NCBI GenBank assembly: GCA_018257865.1
Contig: JAEUBA010000048.1
Coordinates: 62,001 to 126,000 of the forward strand
Reading direction: 5' to 3'
DNA: 64,000 nucleotides
From: Stereocaulon alpinum
Lineage: Eukaryota; Ascomycota; Lecanoromycetes; Lecanorales; Stereocaulaceae
Shown here: positions 46,263-58,620 of the stretch, piece after piece
Layout of the letters: each line of letters starts with the position of its first letter
Position numbering within the stretch: position 1 is the first letter of the stretch
Position numbers and translations under genes: made by a program
Notes under the pieces: model-generated
The model's database searches: none
The model's input: the letters and a program-made list of their open reading frames with translations, nothing else
Told to the model about the DNA's origin: nothing

Positions 46263-47762
46263 TCAGTTTGGCACTTTGATCTCCGGATGAAAGTCGTTCC
46301 AATCCGGCTGCGTTCCCACCTTAGTGCCTGCACTGTAGTTGCTGGATCCGCTCTCATCGTCAGTCAAGGAGTCTCCGCTCTTGAAACTCAATTCACGGAT
46401 CTCGTGTTCTCCACTCGTGACTTTGGGTTCGAATCCTAGACCTCCGCCATTGGTATTTGGAGCTACGACAACGGGGTTGCTTCCACGGCTTTCATCCCAC
46501 CGCTTGGGAACAAGGTAATTCAGAGTGGGTAGTGAGGCGGCTGTGATGGCAAAAACGACATCGACGATTGACCAACGGAAATAGTCTGGAAATTTGTCTA
46601 TTGTCCCGCATATGCTGTTAGTTTCAAATACCGAGAGGTACCATGTGAGTCGTGGGCCAACACAGGGATTAGGGTTCAGCGATGTGAGATTGGCGTACAT
46701 GTGATATCAGTCTGCTTTGAGGTAGGCTGTACCACCGACCTCATGACTGCACCGACTATGTCGAGAATTAGCAATCTTCCTCAAAGCTCGATAGGCGACG
46801 CAAGGAAAGGATCCGTCTTCTTCAGGATTGAGTCTTCCAGTATTGAAAAACTATATAGTAGTGAGACTGGCTTTGGAGCTTTGCTTACCGGTAGAGACAG
46901 CTCCAATGGAGAAGAGAAACAAGAGCCGAACTTTCTTGGAAAAGGCCATCTTCATACGCGATAACACGATGAGCGGCACCGACAGAAGGATGAAGTCGAA
47001 AGCGATGTGGATAGCGCTAAACGCTGGGACAATCGGCTTCTGGTTTATCCACCGGGGCGGCTTGTTCATTCTTCCAATGCTCAGTAGTTCGAAGTCTTTT
47101 GGAAATGGTATGCATATGAAGACGTTGATCAATATTGTGATGACGGCGTAGAGGACCAAGAGGCACAAGAGTGTGTTATGGAAAATCATCCACTTGCGGG
47201 AGGTCATGCCGGTGAGACGACGATTGAAGAGAACGATGGATATCTTGATCATAGCAACGGATGGGTAGAACATTATTTGCCCCGTCCACATCAGCTATGA
47301 GAGCGAATTAGTCCTTTACCAATTGCCCTAAGTCAATGCGGAAAAGGCGTGATGGCGTACCGACAGGTAGGTATTGAAGTCCGCATAAGTAAGGTCATAA
47401 AGATGGTCGCCAGCTCCACCATTCATCGCTGCCGCAAGGGCAATCCCAAGATACGCGACGACGCTGAACATTGCCAGGATTATCGTCCAGTCGTCTAAAC
47501 CCCAATGCAAGCCTTTTTTGAAGAGTCGCAGCGACAATCGAGTGCCGGTGATCATAACGACCAAAGGGATTACAAAAGCCATAGAAAGGATCACTTCGTT
47601 TTGACGCGTGTCATGAGGCGCACCTGGCGGTGCATGGACCGGTATCATGGAGGTCTTGTTCCAGGCAGCCTCAGGTATACCGACGGCTCGATAGAAGCCC
47701 AAAACTATCAAACTATCGTCCTCGTTGTTGGGCGGATGCCCAAGCAAAGCTGAGCCGGTCAT
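46263..47762 (-). CDS. Rhodopsin/PTH11-like seven-helix membrane protein
   Basis: Four exons (47762-47361, 47294-46889, 46755-46699, 46597-46263) give 399 residues with the ATG at 47762. A later ATG at 47648 gives MIPVHAPPGAPHD, close to the usual start of this family, and may be the true one. Helix segments are regular: VILSMAFVIPLVVMITGTRL, DDWTIILAMFSVVAYLGIAL, MIKISIVLFNRRLTG and AFDFILLSVPLIVL. The signature end is YFRWSIVDVVFAITAASLP. A polar tail of about 110 residues follows. Members of PF20684 include PTH11-type receptors, but most have no known ligand. All introns are GT-AG and phases close, unlike the frameshifted relative at 18-20 kb. Confidence 0.85.
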
Positions 47763-50321
47763 GATCAAGGGGGTTCTCAGAGGTTGAGAGAATGTTGCCT
47801 TGCAGTGTGAACGAGACGTGTAAGCCTGGCAATCCTGGCAGTCCTATAGGGGCGGCGGAAGGCATGGCAGCGTGCGAAGGAACACGATATATATGCACCA
47901 TGCGTAGGAGTACGCTTTGACTATGTGAATGCTGGGCGGAGGGATAAACGCGTCGGGGCATAATGGAGAGGAAGCATGCTAATTCTAGGACCAAGGATGC
48001 CACATATCAAACACGGGCCAAAGGTTCGTCTAACAGGTATAAGTTACTTTCCAAGATGCTCATTGGACACGCCAATTAGGTATGAGGTCCGTCCACATTA
48101 TGTCCTCCTCATGCCAGGAAGATCTCTCGGAGGATTCTGGTGATCGACATGCATAGATTGACGTCTGTGCTGCTACGGCACATAACTAATTGTCCTCAAA
48201 AGCTGGGGAATTCCAGGGGTTTGGACTAGGCTGACTTTTGGGGGCCGCAGCGCGGGTGATGGTTGAGCCACGATTGGTGCGCTTGTCTGAGAATTAGCCT
48301 AGTTCTATGGACTAGTCAGCCGGAGCTAATGACAAATTTCAATACCTTACTCACGACAGTCAGGAGAATTGCAATTTCTCCGCTGTGAGGTAACCTAATG
48401 AGGTAGCATATCCTCTAAATGTCCCAGAGTGCCAAGTCTCTCGTGACTGGAATCCTTCACTTCTTGTGCGTGGCCAATGCGCCAGAGCTCGCAACATCAT
48501 CTGGCGAGTCCCTCAGTAGATGACGTAGGCCTACACCATATGCCATTATCTCACAGCTTTGGGCGTCAGAGTACTTGTCAGCCTATAGCAATTCCATATC
48601 CGAATATTTCGACCTAGCTCGGCGCGTGAATATTCTGCGACTCAAGGAATGCTGAGTAGAGGATATTCCTTGGGCCCAACCGCATCGTCTAATGCATTGC
48701 AAACTTTCATTCTTCATCGCACGCGAACATGGAACCTAAAGAAACCTTCGCGGCCAAATTGACACTATCGCTATGGCGAATAAAGTTAGCGCAGCACTGA
48801 ACGCCGATATCCTACGCCCATAGCGCACCTGGACCAATGCCAAGAGTACCTTCAATAACAAGCGTAACATCGAACTTGTCGGCCCAGCCACTCTTCCACC
48901 ATTACGCATTCAGCTGCTAAGATATAAGCAATGAGTGCTGTCAAACAGGTTTTCTAGTACGTAATCTTTTTTCGGCAGCTGTCACCACTCCAAGAAAGCA
49001 GATAAAGGGAACCATTGCTTTGGCCGTTACTTTGAGTCCCTACCGTGACACAATATTCTGAGCTACCCTGCCTTCCCTATCACCTCATCCCTGCCAGTGT
49101 CCCGATCGAGAACGAGATTGTATTCATACAAGTCCGTCCTTTCTCGATGCTCGAATGACGGCCGGCAAAATGGTTTCAGTCGACCTTTCATCTTCTTTCC
49201 TACGACATGGTGCTCATGACAGACGGGGCCCGCGCAACAAATGATGTGAGACTAGCTCTTCTAGCATCCACACTTCGACTACAGCGGAAGAAGCCGCATG
49301 TGGAAAGCACCTCGAGGCAAAGTGTCGAAGCTGAACAACACACTTTATGTGGTCTACGTCCAACTTCGTTCCAAAGAAGTAGTCTTCAAAAGCCCGAGAA
49401 TACCGCTCAGGTTCTGGAGAATCGTAGTACATAGCTGTTACAATATTGTGCCCGGAGTTGGCCTCGACATCGGGCTCCTATCCAGTCAATCTTTCCCTAC
49501 GAGTATGAAAGGCTTTGGTTCAACACAAACTACATCCCTAACTCCAATACCAAAATCCCGAAAGACTAAATTACATCCCCCAACTAAAACACCCCTCAAT
49601 TCCCTCCCAAACAGAAATCTCGCGCAAGCCACAAACCCCTCTCATACCCAAAAAAACCCCCCTAGCGTCCCGAGCGTTCGAGCGTAACGCACTACAGTAT
49701 CAGCCAAGATACCCGAATCACGCACGTACCAAGGGAACTAGATCGTACCTGTACCGACCCTAGTATGCACAGAGCTACTTCCCCGTAAGCCCCCCTGAAT
49801 ATCTGGCTGGGTTGAGGCCATGGTGCTATGCTGGTGGGATGGATTGGGAAGTGTGCATTTTTCTTGTAGGAAATAGTGGTGGGGTTGTTTGTAGGTTCTA
49901 TGTTGTTGTACCCTTTGGTATGTATAATCATATTTGCTCGTGAAGTCGTTATGGATCTGTCCTGACCTATATTCATAGAGTGTAACATATTCGCTTTCGC
50001 TGTCCATCTCCATCGCTGATCAGATTACCTTTTCACTCAAACGTCCGTCTGTGTAGGGCAAAGCAGAAGCTTAACAACGATGATGAAAATCTTTTGTGTG
50101 CTTGAAAAAAAGTAATTATTCTATGATAAAGGCGATGCTGATATCCTTTCAACATGAGCAACATACGAAAAGGACCGGATTGCACCCCAACTTGGTGCCT
50201 ATGAAAAAACAAATGCCACACTCGCACACCCGCGAGGGACATGCTCAACGCATCCAGCCCAGCCCCCAAAGCGACCTAAAACAAACCCACACAAGCCACC
50301 CCAGCAGTCAGTCAGTCAAAT
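47763..50321. other. Long gene-poor stretch
   Basis: I see no supported gene. Frames at 49207-49687 (plus) and 49214-50013 (minus) lack domains; the one at 50013-49738 begins at an ATG and is rich in Tyr, Gln and Ser, but has no other support. A C- and A-rich, G-poor strand from about 49540 to 49640 is notable for composition only. Confidence 0.35.
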
Positions 50322-51124
50322 TCAATAGCACGACGACCCAGCCACAGTCTGCGTCACAACAACGGTCCTAGTCTCAAACACAGTCTCGGTCTCTGTCACA
50401 CGAACAGCAGCAGTACTAGTAACAGCGACGGGGCTACTGCTGCGAGTATACGAGCCCCCGTCACTGAAGCCACTGTAAGAGCCATACCCGCTCGCACTGG
50501 TCGAGGTATATACGGTTGCAGTAGAGAAAGTCGTCGCGGTGCCTGCTGCAATGGTAGAGGTAGTGTTCTTCTTTAGAGGGATGAAGACGCCGCCGGCTAT
50601 GGCGGGGGGTGAGGTGCTGTTGCCTGTTTTGGCGGCGGCGAGTTTGTAGGCGTCGAGGGTGTTGGGGGAGGGTGGGGGTCTGGGTTGGATGTTAGGGTGA
50701 TGTTTGACGTTCGAGGGGGGGATAGGGTAGGAAGGGGAGGGGGAGAGGGGACGAACGGCTGGTTAACGACCATGGACATCCCGCTTTGACAATGACTCTT
50801 TGCTGTTTGCGCGCAGTAGATCCAGATGGGCTTGGTGTCGTTAACTGTGACTACGAATTCTATGGGTCCAGGTCCTGCGGCTAGAGGCTGGAAGCCGGAG
50901 AAGAAACCGTTGGCAAGTGGGTGGCATGGGTTTGTGAAGCTGCTTTGGACGACGGAGTGGTTCTTGGGGAAGTAGCTGAAGGTGAGGGTGTCGCCGATGT
51001 TGGCTGTGACGGCTTGAGGGTTGAATGCGAGCTTTGCGTCGGCACCGACTGTGATGGGGATGTTGGTTGCGTGGGTGAGGGAGAGGAGGGTGGGAAGGAG
51101 GGTCAATGAGAGTGGGAAATGCAT
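50322..51124 (-). CDS. Cupredoxin-domain surface protein (plastocyanin-like)
   Basis: Exons 51124-50757 and 50679-50322 (intron 50680-50756, donor GTTCGT, branch CTAAC) give 241 residues. The signal peptide is LSLTLLPTLLSLTHA. Residues 20-120 form a cupredoxin fold with visible copper ligands: His in KNHSVVQS, then Cys, His and Met in YCAQTAKSHCQSGM. A Ser/Thr-rich tail follows (STATVYTSTSASGYGSYSGF, then VTSTAAVRVTETETV). The end is hydrophobic but short, so GPI anchoring is possible yet unsure. Fungal extracellular serine-rich proteins of this type sit in the wall or are secreted. Copper binding and electron transfer or copper stress are plausible roles. Confidence 0.8.
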
Positions 51125-52906
51125 GGTGTGGTTGTGATTGCTGCTTGGATGTTATGGATTGCTCAAGTATTCGACTGGAAGAGTTTGTTGAAGACTGTCA
51201 AAGGAATCTCGTAGTGTTTGAAGAGCTGTATATGGTTGAGACAGAGACAGAGAAGATGGGCTACGCTTTTGTATCTGTCCCTGTATGAGCCGCCAGAATA
51301 ACTGCAAAAGACATGATACTCTGAAGCTGACTGTGTAGGGCCAACATTGTTGGCAGTTGCTGCATATAGTAGGCGAGCCGAAAATTTTACCCTTCAGTGG
51401 GGTACAACTTGCTAACATTAGTATACAACGATGTAGAGGAAATGACTATATTCTTGTTGTCTCCATGATTCCATATCGACCTGCTATTTCGAAAATCAGT
51501 GGCCAAGCGCCGGGGCAGTGAAGCGACTCTTACTGTTGCCGGGGCTTATCCTTAAGGATTATGAATAGTAAGCGCTGATGTGGCCCAACTTTGATTCCCC
51601 CAGATAAGATATGACAGCTGTAATGACCTGCTCGAAAACGAGCTTACTGTCTGTTTTGGTTACCATGTTGTTACGTCTGGTACTGGCGTCCTTAAGGGTT
51701 GAGGCGACTTAGTAAGCCAAACTGCGTAGTGGGCTTCCCGCCCGAAGTCGGACCCAAAAACAGTCTAAGCGACAAACCTGGTACCTTGAAAGTCCCAAAA
51801 AGTTTGCGCCGTGAGGGCCATTCTACGGGCCTCGACGCCGTGCTCTGGGGTACATTCAGGGTAACGGACCCATTGCGCAATGCACTTTTCTAGTGGTTTT
51901 GGCAGTATGGCAGCTCAGGAGATCCATCTATTTGGCACCTATGTTTCCAGCATTCAGATCTAGTTAGCAAGCTACACTTCCGTGGTAACGCCTCCGTCTA
52001 TACTCAGTGCAGGCAAGGATACCTTTGTTTCAGATTCATTTGGATGCTTACTGGGATCATGTATGGAGTCCTCGGCGTGCCCGGATAATGAGGTGGGGCT
52101 GGAACATTAAAGAGGCAACACGCAAAGCTGACAGCAATATACTTATCCGAATAACGACAGCGAATATGCCAATCGTGAGTAGGTTCTTCCTTATTTCTGT
52201 TTATTGCTCTTGCAGTTGGTGCCATTCGGCAAATTTTTGTTGTTGGAGTATGCTAACATGCCCGAGGCAAATAACCGAATCTGAGTAAGCAGGTTCTATG
52301 AGAAGTTGGAACTCAGCTGCCAAGCTAATGTAACTCTCTGTTGGTATTATAAATCCGGCGAAAACAAGACGGGAGACATTGCTTTAAGGCTCCTACACTT
52401 TGAAAGACTCGGTGAGAATTTGTTCGATCAACCCAACGTGCTCGGGATGGAGTAAGTATCAAAGAATATGCAAATCGTAACAGCATGATTAATAGCTTGG
52501 TTCCAACTTCAGCACGTAAGTTCCAACTCTTCGGCTAATTCATATAGATCTTGCCAGCATCTATGCTCATCCAATAGGGGATTAAGAGGTGTTGAGCGAG
52601 GATGCGGGGACTGATCGGTGGTATAATGGTTCGAGGCGACAAGGTTAGAATGGAAACAATGGTCTATGAGCTAACCAACATTAAAACTGGACTGCACAGC
52701 AGTATTTGAGCCAATTGTCCCTAGACTGAAGTCACACAAGATCACATGCGGAGCTTCAGGTGACTTCTTCATGATATTGTATTCTGCTATGCAGAAACCG
52801 TAGCTTGTGTATCGCATTCCTCATGATGGCCATCTCAAACCGTACCACTCACTTTCATCATGTCCATATTCATGTAGAAACACGCCTGTGCAGTCGACCA
52901 ATCCAC
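51125..52906. other. Gene-poor stretch with likely decayed sequence
   Basis: From about 52000 to 52600 the plus strand reads like short coding pieces broken by many TAG, TAA and TGA codons in every frame, as in a mutated gene or element. I cannot name the source. Around 51540-51700 the palindrome ccttaagg occurs twice, but no terminal inverted repeats could be paired. Confidence 0.3.
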
Positions 52907-53226
52907 CTAGGTGAACTTATTCACCTCCGAATCCACCTCCTTATTGATCATGCCGTCAGCTGCGCCAGGAACGCCCTCGCTGCTTGCGAACTTATCGACC
53001 GCTAGAAAAAAGACCCACAGTAAGCAACAGTCTTCCTAGTAGACAACGTAGGTAGCAACAGTGATAAGAATGGGAGATAGGCACCTGAGTTAATGGCACC
53101 ATCCATGCCTCCTCCTCCACCGCTACCACCTTGCTGGTTGCCTCCTCCACCGCTCATATCCTTCATGGCATTTTGCTCCATGTTGCCGCCGATGGCTTGC
53201 TCTGCGCCTTCCTCGAGGTTGTTCAT
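52907..53226 (-). CDS. 78-residue Gly-rich conserved small protein
   Basis: Exon 1 (53226-53085) and exon 2 (53001-52907) join around an intron at 53002-53084 with the acceptor TTTTTTCTAG. The protein opens with MNNLEEGAEQAIGGNMEQNA, passes through a Gly/Gln stretch, and ends in AVDKFASSEGVPGAADGMIN and a KEVDSEVNKF-type tail. This end is typical of a small soluble fungal family with no known role that I have seen as hypothetical proteins. Without splicing the frame runs into the intron and loses that tail, so the two-exon form is clearly preferred. No signal peptide or membrane helix is present. Confidence 0.65.
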
Positions 53227-53837
53227 GGTGATTGCGTTCGTAACACAACCGTCTCTTCTGTATCGATGAATAGGCTAGGGGAGTTTTTGGCTGTAGGCTA
53301 GGTCGAGTGAAGTGGGCGTGTGATGTGGTAGGAGGAAGAGGAGGTAATGGAGGGGCATGGCGGGGTTCTTCTACTGGTGTCACTCCACGCCGGGCACAAA
53401 CATTCAATGACGATGCTTGGCATCACTTGGCAGGGTCTAATGACAGCTTGGCGGAAATGCTTGGTGAGCTTGGCAACTCACCATTTGCTTGGTATTGCTT
53501 GTCTCGTCTCATGGCTTTTGTACGGCGGTGTTCGAACTCTCAGAAGGATTCACTACTACGATAAGGCCACATGGTCAGCTCATAGGGTGATAATGACGAC
53601 TTCAAATAAACCGAATTTCTCGACGCTGGCGAAGTGTAACATTGAACAACCTGACGTCAAGAAATGAACATTGTCATGAACTTTGAACTGAATACAGATA
53701 CAAACAGCGCTGATATTGCCCAGTCTCCAACTTCCGGCACCAAATCCTGTGGTAACAACTTTCAGAAACTGGTTGTAATACCCAACCAACGCCTAAGCTC
53801 GTCATATTGGCATCATAACATCATTTGCTGGATCTCC
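53227..53837. other. Intergenic between two minus-strand genes
   Basis: No supported gene. Plus-strand frames at 53307-53667 are without domains. Confidence 0.35.
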
Positions 53838-54980
53838 TCAATCAACCCATTTGGTACGACTGTAGTCCCAAGAAGTTAGCCCGCGGTTTGGATTAGCAAG
53901 GATCTCGGCTTACCAATATGGACATGTCTGGGTATGCTCATCTGTGGCCAGCCAGATGCCAAGACAGTCTAGATGGAACAGTTGGCCACATTGAGCTCGA
54001 CAGGATGTCAGGTCACTCTCGCTACCAAGGCTGTCAAGGCAGATGGAGCATTCTCCTTCTATCGTTCCGTCGTGCTGATACTCGAGTTGTCCTTGTTCTT
54101 GTCCGTCTTCGTCTTCCTCCTCTTCATCCCCTTCCTTATCTTCATCGTCGTCGTCGTCCTCCTCCTCTTCCTCGGTCCCCTCGTCACTGGAAAGTGGTGA
54201 AATCGGGGCTGGGACGTATTCGCTAGGCGGGACCTGGTCTAACTCGCTGTTGTCGTCTTCTCCTGCTTCTAGGATTGCTGCTTGTGACTCGACAAAGTGT
54301 TGCGTGCGGTACGAGCGATGTAGCTCTTGACATACTCCTTCGAGTGCTGTGACTCTGGCTGTCATGGAAGCAAGCTCAGAAGCAAGTTGTTCGGACTGTG
54401 TTGAAGAGGACTGGGCATTCGTGGGGGCAGGATTATCGGACGTTCTACGTGTCCTGCTCGCTACGGTGGCCACCTCTCGCTCAAGTCTTGCAATCATCGC
54501 CTCTTGTCGAGCAGCTTCTCGATCACGTCTCGTAGTTTCGGCTTGGTGTCGAGCGGCTTGTCGTTCACGCCTTGCATCTGCAGCTCGTTGGGCGGCTTCC
54601 CTGGCCCGCCTCTTATTCTCGGCCCGACGAGCAGCTGCTCGATCCTGCCTTGCTTGTTCCGCTCGTTCAGCAGCTTCCTTTTCCAACAGGTCGTCGATGT
54701 CCTCTTGCCATTGCGACACCATGAGACGAGACTGATTCTGGTGATATCTTTTGCATAAAACGCGGGGTGCGAGCTGTTCTAGAAGGTCGTCGATTCTGCT
54801 GGATGAGAGCTTGAACTTGGATATTTGAAATAAGATCTTGGCGGCATCTTGGCGATTTGCTGCCGCAATAGGGTTGTGACATCTCCGGCCTTGAGAAGGT
54901 GCATACCCAACACAGGTGATATTGCAGGAACTATTATCAACGTTGGTGAGGACATCAGATGGAGTCCAACAATGTGCCAT
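53838..54980 (-). CDS. RING finger protein with coiled coil (likely E3 ubiquitin ligase)
   Basis: Exon 1 (54980-53914) and a 22-nt exon 2 (53859-53838) give 362 residues. The N-terminus holds CNITCVGYAPSQGRRC, a conserved fungal leader. Residues about 95-200 are a very regular Arg/Glu/Ala-rich coil, followed by an acidic stretch of about 35 residues. The RING reads CSICLDSLGSESDL, SCRAQCGQLFHLDC and TCPYCRTKW. The last cysteine codon is split by the intron at 53860-53913. Without splicing the frame gives CPYW and stops at once. RING proteins pass ubiquitin from E2 enzymes to targets. Partner and target are unknown, and the coil may dimerise the protein. Confidence 0.85.
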
Positions 54981-56355
54981 GGCGTGTGATAATCAGGAGA
55001 CGAGACCGGAGACGGCTTGAAATAGGGAGATCGAAGGCGAAGAGCGTTGCACGTTGCTGTCTTGAATAAGCCATATCGATGAACATATTGACGGATCTTA
55101 TATTGAGACACATTTGACAGTGAATGCACGAAATGGAATCAATATCAGCCAGTGGACAGTCACACAAAAGATGTACAGCCAGGCACTGCCCCCAGAGAAG
55201 GTGCACTATCCCATCAGGGGTGATCTGGTGGGCTGCTCAGAGCCACAGGTTTAGAAATCGCGATTGGCTCAAAACGCCGGAGTCTAGTACGTGCTACTGC
55301 AGGTCTCTGGCACAGCTTTCTCGGGAGTGGCTCCACGATAGCGTTGCGTCACCATTCGCTCTAAGTGTCCGGAAGGAGTTGACGTTGATTCCTGAGCCAC
55401 GACCAAAATAGATATCTGCCCGTTGGCGCAAGAGATGGCGAATAAGATGACGTGCTAGATGCTAGCCTCTACGAGGCATACTTCATGAATACGACGTGAC
55501 ATACGTTCATACAGTGAATATCCTTGGAATGCAAGCGGCCTTGTATATTTGGAGCGCATACTTCGGGCCTACAGAAATATCTTAGCATGACGGGATGTCG
55601 CGATTGCGAGGATCATGACCCAATATGGGTCTCCAGAGAGCAAGCAATGTTTGACTGCTGTAATAATAACTACCTAAAAACTGAGATAATCATCTTGGAG
55701 GTGTGAATAGAGATCGGATTGGCTGAGAATGCAGTAGCCGCCCACCAGCGCCGGTCCGTACTTCCGCGACGTTTGGCGTTTCAGCACCATGTCGAACAAT
55801 CCTTCGCGCTGTTTCAATGTATGCCTCTTGCAAAAATATGCAACTGAAAAGGCTTAGAGGTGGGTCATGTGCCGTTCATATCGCACCAATAGTCCGAGAG
55901 GGACAGCGCTAGCACGCTCAGCTGCTGAAGCAGTGGTCATCACAGGTTCTATTCAGGCACCAGATCACACGGTGCACGAAACTGAGTCGCTGCCAGGAGC
56001 TCGACTTTGAGGAAGTTCAAAGGCTCAGAGAGGCTGGTCTAAGTATCAGTCCGTAACTACTACGAACTGCCAGTAATCCTCAGCCTGTAAGCAGGTCGGA
56101 AGTTGAATTAGGGAGCCATTCCTTGCTCTGCTAGATGCGCATTAGCAGGTCGTGGCTTGGCCTAGCTAGCCTGTGCTGCGCAGATCAGGAGCCTAAGATT
56201 AGGTAGCGGGGTTGCTTGATGTCTCTGCATTGGATTGGAGCCGTCTGTATCTCACCATATTGCTCTTTTTCGATGAAGGTCTCCATCTCTTCGTCTTCTT
56301 TACATATGTTTCTGTTCATTGCCAGATCGCTTGTTTTTATGTTTTGGCCTTAACG
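54981..56355. other. Intergenic, nothing recognised
   Basis: Short frames only. The open frame of the next gene reaches up to 56212 but without an ATG, so this part is taken as leader. Confidence 0.35.
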
Positions 56356-58620
56356 ATGGGTCAGGACTTATCCATGCTGGTGGGACCACTGCGTGAGCCT
56401 AAATCTTTGCAAGAGGCTCTTCGAATACATCAAGCAAAAACCCGGTCATGCATTGGGCTCTCTTTTCCGGATGCTGCAGATTGTCCCCAACTAATCCCCA
56501 TCACGGACGAGAAGCACGAACTTGATTTGGTTGATTTGGAAATTTCGATCCTGGGTGTCGAAGGCCATTGTCACGGTCTGATTCACAAGCTGAAGTCACT
56601 TGCTCATGATCTATTGTGTCCAACGCATCGAAGGGATCCAGATCATACATTACAATTCGCATACTACTGGATCGCCTCGGAGCATCTGCCGAACTCCTTT
56701 ACTCAAATGGGGTTTTTCCTGGAGTTGCCGTTCGAGCTCAGCTTGGGCGTAACAAGGGACCCCGCATCTGACGAGGGGTGCTCATATAATGAATGGCTTG
56801 TACGAATGGAAGCTATTGTTGAAAGACTAGATTCCGGGATGTCGCCGATTTTGCACAAAGCTGTGCAACATCTGGAAAGAGGATGGCTGAAGCAATGGGA
56901 AGATGTGAATCGCATTTCATTGTTCAGGAAGATGCTGGAACGTCGACTGGACGTGATATCTAGAGACGAGGATAGAACGATCGAGATGCGGTGGAATGCT
57001 TGGCACTGGGAATTCCCACACAAGGTTTTAGCTGAGGGGCCAAGCGGCACATTTGATATTGACGACGTTGCTAACTGGACGGCTTCAGACGACCATCCCA
57101 CCGACGACTATGATGGACCCGAACAGTCATTAGAGAGTGAGGGCCACGAGCAGGCATCGGACAGTGAAGGCGAAAGTCATGACGAGGTAGAGGTTGTGGA
57201 GACACACGACATTGACAATGCCACTCTCGCAATGAGCGGACAGAGCCCTAGGCCAGGCCCTTCGCCACTACGGCTAAAATCCCCACAGGGGTTACCAAGC
57301 ACACCCGAACCTTTAAAATCGAACTCGAGATCCACTAGATCTGCTTCAAGAGTTACCCAGCTGCCCAATGCACGCGAAGAGTGCGATATCAAACAAGGAA
57401 GAAGCTCCAGTGCCCCTCAAACTCCAAGATCGAGAGACAAAAGGCCTATGAACAATATCTCGCCGGAATCTAGGGCCAATAGATACGATGTACTTGGTGA
57501 GCACGTCGCAGACGACCAATCGCATACCCAGGATGAATTGGTTGCTTCTACTGGTCATAATATAGCTGTGGAACCGACATCGCTACCTTGGTCATACCCG
57601 GAGCATAACGACCGATCGCCCATCCATGACCCTGATGCGCACGTTACCAATCTCGACAGGGACACCGAGCTACCTAATAATCACGGGCCAAACCCGTACT
57701 ATCCTAACTTCCAACCCATCAAGCCTAATCAAAGATCCATCAGAGCAGTGACTCACGACGTATTCAAAGAGATGAGAAAACCTTTAGCCGACAAAAAGGA
57801 TCTAGATGAAGGCCACATTTATACCCTGCGTCTGGTGGGTCGTCCCGGATTTGTAAAGATTGGACACACCAAGAATACTATCGAGCATCGTACCAAGGAG
57901 ATCCAGCGGTGTTTCACTTACGAAATAGAGCCAATAGCTGACGATGATCGCTGCGAAATCCAATATCGCTCGAAGGTCGAGAGATTGGTTCATACTGAGT
58001 TGAAGAAGTATCATCGGACTTTTCAATGTGACTGCCCAAGGAAGACTAAAGGGAGGAAGCGGTGTTGTGATAGCGGCGATAGCTTGACAAGGCATAGTGA
58101 GTGGTTTGAGATTGAAGAAGCTAAGGCTTGTGAGGTCGTCAAGAGATGGAGGGAGTGGATGAGAACAGATCCCTACTGCAATAGAAACTTGAGACCTACA
58201 GAGGAAGCACGAGTCGCACATTACGCCAAAAATGCAGACCTTATGGCGGCTATGATCGTACAGGTAGAGAAACACAAAACCATACGGAGAGAAGGCAGAC
58301 ATGTCAGGAATACGGTGTTGGAAGACACAGACACATGGCGTTGGGATGAGTTCATGGCTTTCCCGAGGTGGAAGCTCCAATTGCTGTTGCTATCCAAAGT
58401 GCTCTTTGGGGCACGGATTTCGAGATCTACCTGCAGCCGTTGGGAATCTTTATGCAAGTATTGGCAGTCTAATGTTCTACTCATTGCTACTTTCTTCTTT
58501 GTTCCGTTTATGCTTTTTCGGATTTCGGGCCTGTTACCTTTCGCCTCTGCTTCTGGTCTTGTACTTGTTCTAGCCAATAGCGCGATGCTTGGCGTTTGCG
58601 CGGTCTTGTACGCTGCATAG
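56356..58620 (+). CDS. T5orf172 (GIY-YIG-like) protein with two C-terminal helices, copy 1
   Basis: A single exon of 754 residues from the ATG at 56356; the frame is open from 56212 but only from TTG. The N-terminal domain (to about residue 220) has a possible metal motif, CIGLSFPDAADC followed by LLCPTH, and QFAYYWIA. A disordered acidic and Ser/Pro-rich linker follows. The T5orf172 domain (PF10544) lies at about residues 460-600: DEGHIYTLRLVGRPGFVKIG, then an RTKEIQ arginine, VERLVHTEL and EWFEI. The usual GIY-YIG residues are thus partly kept (IY, KIG, Arg, Glu). The last 60 residues carry two hydrophobic helices. GIY-YIG proteins are often nucleases; membrane anchoring is unusual for one. 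A paralogue follows 1.6 kb downstream. Confidence 0.8.
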   Translation: MGQDLSMLVGPLREPKSLQEALRIHQAKTRSCIGLSFPDAADCPQLIPITDEKHELDLVDLEISILGVEGHCHGLIHKLKSLAHDLLCPTHRRDPDHTLQFAYYWIASEHLPNSFTQMGFFLELPFELSLGVTRDPASDEGCSYNEWLVRMEAIVERLDSGMSPILHKAVQHLERGWLKQWEDVNRISLFRKMLERRLDVISRDEDRTIEMRWNAWHWEFPHKVLAEGPSGTFDIDDVANWTASDDHPTDDYDGPEQSLESEGHEQASDSEGESHDEVEVVETHDIDNATLAMSGQSPRPGPSPLRLKSPQGLPSTPEPLKSNSRSTRSASRVTQLPNAREECDIKQGRSSSAPQTPRSRDKRPMNNISPESRANRYDVLGEHVADDQSHTQDELVASTGHNIAVEPTSLPWSYPEHNDRSPIHDPDAHVTNLDRDTELPNNHGPNPYYPNFQPIKPNQRSIRAVTHDVFKEMRKPLADKKDLDEGHIYTLRLVGRPGFVKIGHTKNTIEHRTKEIQRCFTYEIEPIADDDRCEIQYRSKVERLVHTELKKYHRTFQCDCPRKTKGRKRCCDSGDSLTRHSEWFEIEEAKACEVVKRWREWMRTDPYCNRNLRPTEEARVAHYAKNADLMAAMIVQVEKHKTIRREGRHVRNTVLEDTDTWRWDEFMAFPRWKLQLLLLSKVLFGARISRSTCSRWESLCKYWQSNVLLIATFFFVPFMLFRISGLLPFASASGLVLVLANSAMLGVCAVLYAA

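Noticed and set aside
46263..46440. tRNA-like gggttcgaatcc near 46424
   Set aside because: It lies inside the last exon of the rhodopsin-like gene, and no cloverleaf or acceptor stem can be formed around it.
49207..50013. Overlapping frames on both strands taken as a spliced gene
   Set aside because: No GT-AG join gives a sensible protein, and the plus-strand part is low in complexity.
51530..51900. Possible small inverted-repeat element around the ccttaagg palindromes
   Set aside because: I could not pair terminal inverted repeats or find a target duplication.
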